From positions 310,001 to 374,000 of the forward strand of contig NZ_QLSU01000004.1 of NCBI RefSeq assembly GCF_003268775.1: a DNA stretch of 64,000 bases. Reading direction: 5' to 3'. Made by a program: the position numbers and the translations under genes. Below the pieces are notes generated by a model that did not search any database, was not told the DNA's origin, and saw nothing but the letters and a program-made list of their open reading frames with translations. Origin of the DNA: Paraburkholderia unamae (lineage in GTDB: Bacteria > Pseudomonadota > Gammaproteobacteria > Burkholderiales > Burkholderiaceae). This document shows positions 53,208 to 61,513 of this stretch, one piece after another; the stretch's first letter is position 1, and each line of letters begins with the position of its first letter.

Positions 53208-54926
53208 TTACTGCGGGATCATGCCGGTAAGCACGTAAGCCTGGATCAGCGTCACCAGGCCCACGACAGCCGCGAAGAACAGGCTGTGGCGCACGGTGAA
53301 GCGGAACAGCGCCGACTCTTTGCCGACGAGTCCGGTTGCCGCGCATGCCACGGCGATCGATTGCGGCGAGATCATCTTGCCGCTTACGCCGCCGGAGGTG
53401 TTGGCCGCGACGAGCAGCGTGTCCGACACGTTGATCTGGTGCGCCGTGGTGTGCTGCAACGAGCAGAACAGCGCGTTCGACGACGTATCGGAGCCCGTGA
53501 GGAACACGCCGAGCCAGCCAAGGAACGGCGAGAAGAACGGGAACGCGGCGCCGGTGCCTGCAAGCGCGAGGGCGAGCGTCGACGACATGCCCGAGTAATT
53601 CGCCACGAACGCGAAGGCGAGCACGAGGCCAATCGAGAGCACGGGGCGGCGCAGTTCGCCGAGCGTTTCGAAGAACGCGGTCACGGCGGCGCGCGGCTTC
53701 ATGCGCAGCAGGATCGCGGAAATGATCGCGGTGATCATGATCGCGGTGCCCACGGCGGAAAGCCAGTCGAGCTTGAACACGGCCTCATATGGCTTGGGCG
53801 AGGCGACGATCGGCGCGGTGCGCACGACGAGCTGGTCGAGGCCCGGCACGTGCAGGCTCAGGATGGTGCCCGCGAGCGGCCCCTTGGCCGCGAAGAGCGC
53901 CTTGAACGGCTTGATGCTCCACACGGTCACGATGGCCGTGAGCAGCATGAACGGCGACCATGCGCGCACGGTCTGGCCGATGCTGTACGGCGAAGCCTGG
54001 CGGCTCGAAGCGCCCATGCGCGCGCCGCCTGAACCGCCCGCACCGCCGCCGAAGCCGCCGAGCGTGGCGGCGCCGCCGCTCATTTGCACGTTCGCACCTT
54101 GCGCGGCGCGACGCGGCTGCCACACCTTGAGGAACGCGGCGAGCGCGACGAGGCTCACGAGCGCCGAGGTGATGTCCGGCAGTTCGGGCCCGATGTGGTT
54201 CGACGTGAAGTACTGCGTCACCGCGAAGCTGCCGCCCGCGACGAGCGCGGCGGGCCACGTTTCCTTCACGCCGCGCTTGCCGTCCATGATGAACACGAGC
54301 CAGAACGGCACAAAGAGCGAGAGCAGCGGCAACTGGCGGCCCGCCATCGCGCCGATCAGGAACGGGTCGATGCCCGTCACCTGGCCCGCCACGATGATGG
54401 GAATGCCCATCGCGCCGAACGCGACCGGCGCCGTATTGGCGATCAGGCACAGGCCCGCGGCGTAAAGCGGCTCGAAGCCGAGGCCGACCAGCAGCGCCGA
54501 CGTGATCGCCACCGGCGCGCCGAAGCCCGCCGCGCCTTCCAGGAACGCGCCGAACGAGAAGCCGATGAGCAGCAGTTGCAGGCGCTGGTCGTCGGTGATC
54601 GAGAGCACGGAGGCGCGGATGACTTCGAACTGCCCCGTCTTCACGACGATCTTGTAGAGAAACACCGCGGTGACGATGATCCACGCGATGGGCCAGATGC
54701 CGTAGGCAAAGCCGAAGCCCGCCGAGACGAGCGCCTGGCGCACGGGCATGCCGTATTCGAAGATCGCCACGGCGAGCGCGAGCAACAGCGTGATCGCGGC
54801 GGCTACGTGGCCCTTCATGCGCAGTCCGGCGAGCGCGACGAAGAAGAACAGGATGGGAACGGCGGCCACGAGCGCGGATAGCCACAGACTGCCGAGTGGG
54901 GTGTAGATCTGATGCCAGGGTTGCAC
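53208..54926 (-). CDS. lldP: L-lactate permease
   Basis: The 572-residue protein has about 12-14 membrane helices and the lactate permease signatures [40 protein letters not shown] and [19 protein letters not shown], shown in parts. It takes up L-lactate (and probably glycolate) with protons. An unusual Gly/Ser-rich insertion ([14 protein letters not shown], near residues 300-330) sits in a loop. The start is GTG at 54926 with GGAGG 8 bases upstream. It follows lutB after about 100 bases and ends at a strong terminator. Confidence 0.93.
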   Translation of the reverse strand: MQPWHQIYTPLGSLWLSALVAAVPILFFFVALAGLRMKGHVAAAITLLLALAVAIFEYGMPVRQALVSAGFGFAYGIWPIAWIIVTAVFLYKIVVKTGQFEVIRASVLSITDDQRLQLLLIGFSFGAFLEGAAGFGAPVAITSALLVGLGFEPLYAAGLCLIANTAPVAFGAMGIPIIVAGQVTGIDPFLIGAMAGRQLPLLSLFVPFWLVFIMDGKRGVKETWPAALVAGGSFAVTQYFTSNHIGPELPDITSALVSLVALAAFLKVWQPRRAAQGANVQMSGGAATLGGFGGGAGGSGGARMGASSRQASPYSIGQTVRAWSPFMLLTAIVTVWSIKPFKALFAAKGPLAGTILSLHVPGLDQLVVRTAPIVASPKPYEAVFKLDWLSAVGTAIMITAIISAILLRMKPRAAVTAFFETLGELRRPVLSIGLVLAFAFVANYSGMSSTLALALAGTGAAFPFFSPFLGWLGVFLTGSDTSSNALFCSLQHTTAHQINVSDTLLVAANTSGGVSGKMISPQSIAVACAATGLVGKESALFRFTVRHSLFFAAVVGLVTLIQAYVLTGMIPQ

Positions 54927-55025
54927 TACGGTCTCCTCCGATGATGCGGGTAGAAAATTTATGTGAAGCCGTCAGACACGCTTTGCTGGTTATTTCGCAT
55001 GCCTGATGACTTGAGCGCGATTGCG

Positions 55026-56504
55026 CTATTGCGGCTGGTTGCGCTCGCGCAGCAGGTCGTGCAGGCTGCGCGGCGCGGGCTTGAGCGGCACGCGGTGCTG
55101 TGTCCAGCCCATTTGCTGCGAGGGCGCGAGTCCGCGCAGGCGCGTGACGGCCCAGCGCAGCGCGCGGTACGCGCGCGGGTGCGCGAACGCGCCGCTCCAG
55201 AAGCGCCAGATGAACTGCTCGCTGCGGCTGTGATTCGCGCCCTGGCCGCGCAGCGGATGCGCCACGCTTTCCTCGGGGTCGCGGTTCGCTTCGGTGCGCA
55301 GGCGCACGAGCAGTTGCGGAATCGGAATGCGCACGGGGCACACTTCGCCGCACGCGCCGCACAGGCTCGAAGCCGTGGGCAGATCGGCGGTGGCGTCGAG
55401 CCCGAGCAGATGCGGCGAAATGATCTTGCCGATCGGGCCCGGGTACGTTGTGCCGTAAGCGTGCCCGCCAATGCGCGTGTACACCGGGCAATGGTTCATG
55501 CATGCGCCGCAGCGGATGCATTGCAGCGTGGCGCGCAGTTGCTCGTCGGCGTAGGCCTGGCTGCGGCCGTTGTCGAGCAGCACGAGATGCACTTCGCGCG
55601 GACCGTCTTTTTCGCCTTCGCGGCGCGGGCTGCTGATCAGGTTGAAATACGTCGTGATCGGCTGGCCCGTGGCCGAGCGCGTGAGCAGGCTCGAAAGCGG
55701 CACGATGTGTTCGAGCTTCGCCACCACCTTTTCCATGCCCATGATCGCGACGTGCACGTCGGGCACCGTGGTGGACAGGCGGCCGTTGCCCTCGTTTTCC
55801 ACGAGCCACAGCGTGCCCGTGTCGGCGGCGGCGAAGTTCACGCCCGAGAGGCCGATCTGCGCGTCCACGAAGGCGCGGCGCAGCGCGCGGCGGCCCGTTT
55901 GAATGAGCGTGTCGACGTCTTCGGTAAAGGGTGTGTCCGGAATATGTGCTTCGAACAGATGCCCGATGTCGCCCTTCGTCTTGTGGATGGCGGGCATCAC
56001 AATGTGCGAGGGCTTTTCGCCCGCGAGCTGGACGATGTACTCGCCCATGTCCGATTCGATGCAGTTGACGCCGCGTTCCGCGAGGTAATGGTTGAGCTCG
56101 ATTTCCTCGCTCGCCATCGACTTGCCCTTGATCACGCGCGTGGCGGCGTGCCGCTGCGCGATGGCGTGGACGATGCGGTTCGCCTCGTCGGCGGTCTCGG
56201 CCCAGTGCACCTGGACGCCGTTGGCGCGCAGCTTCGTTTCCAGTTGTTCGAGCAGTTCGGGCAGGCGGGCGAGCGCGTGCTGGCGCACGGCTTCGCCGAG
56301 GTCGCGCAGCGCTTCGAGTTCGTCCGCTTCGGGGAACTGCGCGGCGCGCTTGCCTTGCAGGAAGTCCATCGCGCCGCGAAAGCTCTTGCGCAATTGCGGA
56401 TCGTCGAGCGCCGTGCGTGCGCGCTGGCGGAATTCGGCCGTCGGCACGAAGTGGAGCGCGCTTTCCTGGGCCGTCGCGCTGGGCGTCTGCGTGGTCGTGC
56501 TCAT
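55026..56504 (-). CDS. lutB: L-lactate utilisation iron-sulfur protein LutB
   Basis: The 492-residue protein has the LUD domain at the N-terminus (VIKGKSMASEEIELNHYL, EYIVQLAGEKPSHIVMPAIHKTK) and two 4Fe-4S clusters (CIRCGACMNHCPVY and CGACGEVCPV) before a helical C-terminal part. With LutA and LutC it oxidises L-lactate to pyruvate. Its ATG overlaps the lutC stop codon by 4 bases. A longer upstream frame is a shadow of lutC. Confidence 0.94.
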   Translation of the reverse strand: MSTTTQTPSATAQESALHFVPTAEFRQRARTALDDPQLRKSFRGAMDFLQGKRAAQFPEADELEALRDLGEAVRQHALARLPELLEQLETKLRANGVQVHWAETADEANRIVHAIAQRHAATRVIKGKSMASEEIELNHYLAERGVNCIESDMGEYIVQLAGEKPSHIVMPAIHKTKGDIGHLFEAHIPDTPFTEDVDTLIQTGRRALRRAFVDAQIGLSGVNFAAADTGTLWLVENEGNGRLSTTVPDVHVAIMGMEKVVAKLEHIVPLSSLLTRSATGQPITTYFNLISSPRREGEKDGPREVHLVLLDNGRSQAYADEQLRATLQCIRCGACMNHCPVYTRIGGHAYGTTYPGPIGKIISPHLLGLDATADLPTASSLCGACGEVCPVRIPIPQLLVRLRTEANRDPEESVAHPLRGQGANHSRSEQFIWRFWSGAFAHPRAYRALRWAVTRLRGLAPSQQMGWTQHRVPLKPAPRSLHDLLRERNQPQ

Positions 56505-57262
56505 TGGGCGGTTTCCTGCGCTTCGGTGGGCTTGTTCGATGCGTTCGTTGCGTTCGTTGCGTCGTCGTCGTCGGTCACGACGACAACCCACAGCGCACGC
56601 GGGCCGTGCGCGCCGTACGCCGTGGTCTGCTGGATATCCGAGGTCTTCGAGGGCCCCGAGATCATCACGAGATTCGTGGGCATGCCGTCGCGCCAGCGCT
56701 CCGCGGCCACGGCCGCATGCAGGTCGGCGTGCAGCGTACGCGCGTGGATCAGCGCGACGTGCAGCGGCGGCACGAGCGAAACCGTGCGCGGGGCGTTCGC
56801 GTCGGGCACGACCACCAGCGTGCCCGTGGCCGCGAGGCCCGAGCGCGCGACCGTGAAGCCCGCGTCGATCGTGTCGAACAACTCGCTTTTCCATTGCTCG
56901 ATGGGCTGCGCGTAGCCGCGCGCCTGCACGGCGGCGGGAAGCGCTGCGGCGAGCGCCTGGCCCTCGGTGCTTGCGGGGTCGAGCAGCAGGCGGCGCACGC
57001 CCGCGGCTTCGAGCCGCTGCGCGAGATCGGCGGCCCACGTTGCGGCGCTCGCGCGGATCACTTCGGCGTGCGCAGCTTCGAGCATGCGTTCGAACTGCGC
57101 GAGGCTTTCGTTCAACGCGAGCGGCGCGTGGGCACGGCGTTCAGCGAAATGCGCGTCGATGCGCGCATCGAGCGCTTCGACCGGCGTGGCGGGCGCGGCG
57201 GGGGCATGGCCGCGCAAGCGCCCGAGCATGCGCGCACGCGCGCTCATCGTATCGAGGCTCAT
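56501..57262 (-). CDS. lutC: L-lactate utilisation protein LutC
   Basis: The 253-residue LUD-domain protein has TVARSGLAATGTLVVVPDANAPRTVSLVPP and MISGPSKTSDIQQTTAYGAHGP, the closing LutC signature, shown in parts. Its C-terminus carries Asp-rich and (Asn-Ala-Thr/Ser) repeats encoded by short tandem units (about 56534-56573), which is not part of the core. It overlaps lutA and lutB by 4 bases on either side. Confidence 0.92.
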   Translation of the reverse strand: MSLDTMSARARMLGRLRGHAPAAPATPVEALDARIDAHFAERRAHAPLALNESLAQFERMLEAAHAEVIRASAATWAADLAQRLEAAGVRRLLLDPASTEGQALAAALPAAVQARGYAQPIEQWKSELFDTIDAGFTVARSGLAATGTLVVVPDANAPRTVSLVPPLHVALIHARTLHADLHAAVAAERWRDGMPTNLVMISGPSKTSDIQQTTAYGAHGPRALWVVVVTDDDDATNATNASNKPTEAQETAQ

Positions 57263-58056
57263 GCGGTGTCTCCGCCGGTGCGGCGCCACAGGAACGACGC
57301 GAGGTGCTCTACGGCGAGCGGCGCGCCCTTGTGCGCGGCCGCGTGGCCGATGTTGAGGAGGCAGCCGCAATCGGCGGAAACGAGCCGCTCGCAGCCCGTC
57401 GCGCAGGCGGAGGCGATCTTGTCGGCGACCATCGCGCCGGAAATGTCGGGGTGCTTGAGCGAGAACGTGCCGCCAAAGCCGCAGCATTCGGACTCGCGCT
57501 CGTGCTCGATGCGCGTGACGCCCGGCAGGGCGTCCACGGCTTCCACGCCGTGCACGCGTGTGCCCATCTCGCGCCGCGCGCCGCACGAGGTGTGCAGCAC
57601 GACGCGTTCTTCGGGTTGCGCAGGACTGCCATACGCGCCGAAATCCACCTTCAGCACGCGCACGAAAAATTCGGTCAGCTCATAGATGCGCTCCGACAGT
57701 TCGCTTGCGCGCGCCGCGTTTTGCGCGTCGCCTTCGAACAGGGCGGGCCAGTGGTGACGCATCATGCCCGCGCACGACCCGGAAGGCACGATCACGGGCC
57801 AGGGCTTGTCGAACAGGTCGAGCTGCGCGAGCGCGACTTCGCGCGCCTGGCGCGGGTTTCCGCTGCTGTACGCGGGCTGACCGCAGCAGCTCTGGCCGCG
57901 CGGGAAGTGGACCGTGAGCCCTTCGCGTTCGAGCAGCTTCACCGCGTCGAGGCCGGCTTGCGGCACGAACAGGTCGACGAGGCAGGTGGCGAACAGATAG
58001 ACGTCGGTGGGCCGCGCTGGCGTTGCCTGGCCGGTGGAGTAGTGCCGTGGATTCAT
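57259..58056 (-). CDS. lutA: L-lactate utilisation protein LutA (CCG-domain)
   Basis: The 265-residue protein has two CCG (Cys-rich) domains: FATCLVDLFVPQAG with SCCGQPAYSSGN, and HTSCGARREMG with ECCGFGGTFSLKHPDIS, the typical heterodisulfide-reductase-like pattern that binds a non-cubane cluster. It is the first gene of the lutA-lutC-lutB-lldP operon. ATG at 58056 gives the family start, with only a weak GAGA upstream; an earlier ATG at 58131 is possible. It is divergent from the GntR/FCD regulator. Confidence 0.92.
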   Translation of the reverse strand: MNPRHYSTGQATPARPTDVYLFATCLVDLFVPQAGLDAVKLLEREGLTVHFPRGQSCCGQPAYSSGNPRQAREVALAQLDLFDKPWPVIVPSGSCAGMMRHHWPALFEGDAQNAARASELSERIYELTEFFVRVLKVDFGAYGSPAQPEERVVLHTSCGARREMGTRVHGVEAVDALPGVTRIEHERESECCGFGGTFSLKHPDISGAMVADKIASACATGCERLVSADCGCLLNIGHAAAHKGAPLAVEHLASFLWRRTGGDTA

Positions 58057-58133
58057 GTCTCGCTGGATATCGTTGTGCCGCGTGGTGCGCTGGTTTGGGC
58101 GCATAATTCCCGGTTCGGGCAAGTGGTTCAAAC

Positions 58134-58143
58134 TGGTTGGACC
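58134..58143. promoter_or_regulatory. TGGT-N3-ACC site, candidate LldR-type operator
   Basis: TGGTTGGACC matches the TGGTNNNACC core bound by PdhR/LldR-type GntR regulators. It lies between lutA and the divergent regulator gene, about 75 bases from lutA. Confidence 0.5.
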
Positions 58144-58188
58144 GCTCGCCGCACATGCCGCACATCACAACGAGACTCGGGGATGGCA

Positions 58189-59106
58189 ATGAGGGACAGG
58201 GCGCTCACGCGCGGGCGCGTGGAAACCGTGATGCGGCAGATGGAGACGTCGCTGCTCGACGGCACCTGGCGCGCGGGCGCGAAGCTGCCCTCCGAGCGCG
58301 TGCTCGCGCAGCAATACGAGGTGGCGCGCAATACGGTGCGCGAGGCGATCCAGCGGCTCGCCGCGCGCGGCCTCGTGCAGAGCCGGCCGGGCGCGGGCGT
58401 GTTCGTCACCGACCAGTTGCGCACGGGCTTCGCGTCGCCCTGGGGGCAGCTCGTGTCCGATCACCCGGCCTTGCGCGACGACATCCTGGAGTTTCGCCGC
58501 GTGCTGGAAGGCGCGACCGCGTATTTCGCGGCGCTGCGCGCAAGCGACGACGACCTCGCGCGCATCCGGGCGCTGATGCTGGAACTGGAGCGCACGCGCG
58601 AAGTGGACGACAAGGCAGCGGAGGCCGACGCCGACGCGAAGCTGCACGAGGTGATCGCGCAGGCCTCGCACAACGCCATGTTCCTGCACCTGCATACGAG
58701 CGTGCTGGGCGTGCTGCGCGAGCACATCACGATCAACGGCACGGGGCTGCGCGTGCAGAACGAGGACGCGCCGGATCTGCTGCTCCAGCAGCATCGCACG
58801 CTGTGCGACGCGATCGTCGCGCGGCGTCCCGAGGAGGCGCGCACGGCGATGCAGACGCATATCGACTTCGTGCGCACGCGGGTTGGCGATGAGATCGGCT
58901 GGCCGGAAAGTGGTCCGACCAGTGCTGTCAAAACGAGCGCCCCGGTTTGGGGCGGCGGCGCGCAAGGTGCGCCCGCCGGGGCCGCGCGGCGCGGGAAAAG
59001 CGCGCAGGGCGGCTCCGGCGCGAGTGCGCAAAAGCGCGGCGCGGGCGCGGGCAAGGCGGCAGGCGCGGCGCGCACGCGCCGCCGCGCGCCGGACGGGCAG
59101 GCCTGA
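58189..59106 (+). CDS. GntR family regulator with FCD domain, LldR-like
   Basis: The protein of about 305 residues has a FadR-subfamily winged helix (KLPSERVLAQQYEVARNTVREAIQRLAARG, shown here as SERVLAQQYEVARNTVREAI) and an FCD domain (about 80-230, EFRRVLEGATAYFAALRA onward). After it comes a 75-residue Gly/Ala/Lys/Arg-rich tail ending near 59106 that LldR relatives lack; it may bind DNA non-specifically or be disordered. It is divergent from the lut operon and probably represses it until L-lactate binds. ATGs at 58183 and 58189 are both possible; GGGG spacing favours 58189. Confidence 0.85.
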   Translation: MRDRALTRGRVETVMRQMETSLLDGTWRAGAKLPSERVLAQQYEVARNTVREAIQRLAARGLVQSRPGAGVFVTDQLRTGFASPWGQLVSDHPALRDDILEFRRVLEGATAYFAALRASDDDLARIRALMLELERTREVDDKAAEADADAKLHEVIAQASHNAMFLHLHTSVLGVLREHITINGTGLRVQNEDAPDLLLQQHRTLCDAIVARRPEEARTAMQTHIDFVRTRVGDEIGWPESGPTSAVKTSAPVWGGGAQGAPAGAARRGKSAQGGSGASAQKRGAGAGKAAGAARTRRRAPDGQA

Positions 59107-59235
59107 GCACAGACCTCAGCGCAGACCTGAGCGCAGACGCCCTTGCCGCCCGGCGCGTGCGAACGCTGCTAAAGTCGTCGGAACCGGTCGCCAGGCGACG
59201 AGAGATAACAGCGGGCCATACCGCGGGAGGCAACC

Positions 59236-59616
59236 ATGAACGAGCGCGCCGCGCAGATCGTATCGTTGAGTGCCGTGACGCTGACTGTCAGCGACATCGC
59301 GCGCTCCGCGCCCTTCTATGAGGCGCTCGGCTTCGTGCACAAGGCCGGGCCGGCGGTGCCGGGCTTTGCGTCATTCGAACTCGCGGGCGCGGCGGGCGCC
59401 TGCTATCTGAACTTGCTGGAGGGACCGCACGGGGCGGTGGGCGGCTGGGGCCGCGTGATTCTCTACGTCGCCGACGTGGACGCGTTCTACGCGCACGCAC
59501 TGGCGGCCGGGGCGACGCCCGAATTCGCGCCGCGCGACGCGCCCTGGGGCGAGCGCTATTTTCATCTCCTCGACCCCGACGGCCACGAGTTGAGCTTCGC
59601 CAGACCGCTCGCGTGA
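59236..59616 (+). CDS. VOC (glyoxalase/bleomycin-resistance) family protein
   Basis: The 126-residue protein has the paired beta-alpha-beta-beta-beta units of the vicinal-oxygen-chelate fold: AVTLTVSDIARSAPFYEALGF and VILYVADVDAFYAHALAAGA, with an HLLDPDGHELSFARP end carrying the metal-type Glu. GGAGG lies 5 bases before the ATG. Members are metal enzymes, isomerases or binding proteins; the substrate is not predictable. Confidence 0.85.
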   Translation: MNERAAQIVSLSAVTLTVSDIARSAPFYEALGFVHKAGPAVPGFASFELAGAAGACYLNLLEGPHGAVGGWGRVILYVADVDAFYAHALAAGATPEFAPRDAPWGERYFHLLDPDGHELSFARPLA

Positions 59617-59755
59617 GCGGTTGTGATGCATTTGAAATATTCGTGACACTCGGCGCGCCGATAGTGGCGCGAGGCCGCGTCCGCCTGCGCGAGCTGCAAG
59701 GCGCAAGGCGGCGCGACACGGGATGCCAGCTGATCGAACCAGGAGAGAAGTCGCC

Positions 59756-60736
59756 ATGAATGAACTCGACCGCCAGGCGGACGCGCAAGTGCGCGACGCC
59801 GAACAACGGGCCGACGAACCGCAGGACGCCGAACAGCGGGAGGCCGAGCTGCATCGCCGCCGCCGTCTCGACGAGGAGCTCATCGACGCCTACGACGAAG
59901 AGCTCGAAATGGAGGTGGACGACCGGTTGCAGGAGAGCGGCCTGCATCTCACCGACGAGGCGCGCGCGCTGCGCCGCGTCTATTTCCGCGAGCTGATCCG
60001 CTTGCAGGGCGAGCTCGTGAAGTTGCAGGACTGGATCGTGAGCACGGGGCACCGGCTCATCGTGATCTTCGAAGGGCGCGACGCGGCGGGCAAGGGCGGC
60101 GTCATCAAGCGCATCACGCAGCGCCTGAACCCGCGCATGTGCCGCGTGGCGGCGCTGCCCGCGCCGAACAACCGCGAGCGCACGCAGTGGTATTTCCAGC
60201 GCTATGTGCAGCATTTGCCGGCGGGCGGCGAAATGGTGCTGTTCGACCGGAGCTGGTACAACCGCGCGGGCGTGGAGCGCGTGATGAACTTCTGTACCGA
60301 CGACGAATATGAGGAATTCTTCCGCTCGGTGCCCGAGTTCGAAAAGATGCTGGTGCGAAGCGGCATCCAGATCGTCAAGTACTGGTTCTCGATCACCGAC
60401 GACGAGCAGGAAGTGCGCTTCCAGAGCCGTATCGACGACCCGCTCAAGCAGTGGAAGCTCTCGCCGATGGACCTCGAAAGCCGCCGCCGCTGGGAAGCGT
60501 ATACGCACGTGAAGGAAGTGATGCTGCAACGCTCGCACATTCCCGAAGCGCCGTGGTGGGTGGTGCAGGGCGTGGACAAGAAGCGCGCGCGCCTGAACTG
60601 CATTCACCATCTGCTGAGCCAGGTGCCGTATCACGAGATCGAGCACCCGCAGGTGACGCTGCCCGCGCGCGTGCATCATCCCGACTATATTCGCCAGCCG
60701 GTGCCGGACGAGATCGTCATTCCGGAGATTTATTGA
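59756..60736 (+). CDS. ppk2: Polyphosphate kinase 2 (PPK2), class I
   Basis: The 326-residue kinase has Walker A GRDAAGKGG (107-115), the lid region NPRMCRVAALPAP, Walker B FDRSWYNR with Asp164, and the conserved WWVVQGVDKKRARLN segment. It uses polyphosphate to phosphorylate nucleoside diphosphates. An acidic coiled-coil-like N-terminal extension (about residues 1-60, Glu/Asp/Arg rich) precedes the core. AGGAGAG lies 8 bases before the ATG at 59756, so the ATG at 59723 is not used. It is a single gene. Confidence 0.92.
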   Translation: MNELDRQADAQVRDAEQRADEPQDAEQREAELHRRRRLDEELIDAYDEELEMEVDDRLQESGLHLTDEARALRRVYFRELIRLQGELVKLQDWIVSTGHRLIVIFEGRDAAGKGGVIKRITQRLNPRMCRVAALPAPNNRERTQWYFQRYVQHLPAGGEMVLFDRSWYNRAGVERVMNFCTDDEYEEFFRSVPEFEKMLVRSGIQIVKYWFSITDDEQEVRFQSRIDDPLKQWKLSPMDLESRRRWEAYTHVKEVMLQRSHIPEAPWWVVQGVDKKRARLNCIHHLLSQVPYHEIEHPQVTLPARVHHPDYIRQPVPDEIVIPEIY

Positions 60737-60809
60737 GCGGGTGGCCGCCTTTGACCTGATTTTGACCTGATCGAGGACAAACGCGGCGATTCTGGGATGC
60801 CCGTGGCGC

Positions 60810-60832
60810 AGTAACATATTTGTTACTATAAT
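60810..60832 (+). promoter_or_regulatory. Operator palindrome and -10 element of a toxin-antitoxin locus
   Basis: AGTAACA (60810-60816) and TGTTACT (60821-60827) are exact inverted arms around TATT. TATAAT (60827-60832) overlaps the second arm and is a consensus -10. The ATG of the toxin lies only 5 bases downstream, so its transcript may be leaderless. Autoregulation by the antitoxin is expected for such loci. Confidence 0.7.
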
Positions 60833-60836
60833 CGCC

Positions 60837-61169
60837 ATGGGATACCGGATCGACTTCTACAGCGAACGTGTCGAACGCAGCATCTATGCGCTGCCGAAAA
60901 TGCTCGCGGTGCGCTTCGTGGCGCTTGCCGAACGTATGGAGCAGCACGGGCCGAACCTTGGAGAGCCGCACACCAAAGCGATGGGTGACGGCTAGTTCGA
61001 ACTTGGGCTCAAAGGGGCGGAAGGCATCGCGAGGGTGTTCTACTGCGCAATCGTGGATCGTCGTGTCGTGATGCTTCACTGCATTGTGAAAAAGACGCAG
61101 CACACGCCGCGCAAGGAACTGGACATTGCGCGTAAGCGGCACGAGGAGGTCAAGAGTGGGAACCTTTAG
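60837..61169 (+). pseudogene. RelE/HigB-like toxin gene interrupted by an in-frame amber codon
   Basis: The frame encodes MGYRIDFYSERVERSIYALP and continues to codon 52, where GGC is followed by TAG (60993-60995), and then resumes FELGLKGAEGIARVFYC to a natural stop at 61167. Without the TAG, 110 codons would match phage-derived Gp49/HigB-type toxins (PF05973 pattern, with GLFELR at the broken spot), mRNA interferases that act on ribosomes. A single change TTG to TAG would explain it. The downstream part keeps conserved residues (KKTQHTPRKELDIARKR) and no other damage, so the mutation looks recent, or a suppressor reads it. The antitoxin gene at 61156 is intact and overlaps the 3' end. Confidence 0.8.
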
Positions 61170-61443
61170 GGAAATGCGCGAGCGAGTTCTCGCTGATCCC
61201 GAGGCGCGGGCGGAATACGACCGGTTGAACCGGGAAGAATTTGCGCTGCTCGACCAGATGCTGGCCGCCCGCCACAAGGCGGGACTCAGCCAGGCGCAGG
61301 TGGCCGAGCGCATGGGTACAAAAGCGCCGGCGGTAACGCGGCTCGAACGCGCGCTTGCCTCGGGCGAGCACTCGCCTTCTATCGACACATTGCGCAAATA
61401 CGCGCAGGCGTGCGGCAAAACGTTGAAGATATCGATCGTCTGA
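61156..61443 (+). CDS. XRE family antitoxin, HigA-like
   Basis: The 95-residue protein has a helix-turn-helix (GLSQAQVAERMGTKAPAVTRLERAL, shown in part as SQAQVAERMGTKAPAVTRLE) in its C-terminal two-thirds and an acidic helical N-terminus (MRERVLADPEARAEYDRLN) as in antitoxins paired with Gp49/HigB-type toxins. It would bind the toxin and repress the promoter at 60810-60832. The start is a GTG at 61156 with GAGGAGG 6 bases upstream, and it overlaps the toxin reading frame by 14 bases. With the toxin broken, its role may now be only regulatory. Confidence 0.88.
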   Translation: MGTFREMRERVLADPEARAEYDRLNREEFALLDQMLAARHKAGLSQAQVAERMGTKAPAVTRLERALASGEHSPSIDTLRKYAQACGKTLKISIV

Positions 61444-61460
61444 ACCCAAACGCCTAATGC

Positions 61461-61498
61461 AAAAAAGCCGCGCTCCCTCACGGGAGCGCGGCTTTTTT
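61461..61498. terminator. Bidirectional Rho-independent terminator
   Basis: A 17-base perfect stem (AAAAAAGCCGCGCTCCC with GGGAGCGCGGCTTTTTT) has a TCAC loop. It separates the convergent antitoxin and phosphate-transporter genes and serves both. Confidence 0.93.
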
Positions 61499-61513
61499 CT
61501 CGTCCGTTCGCGC

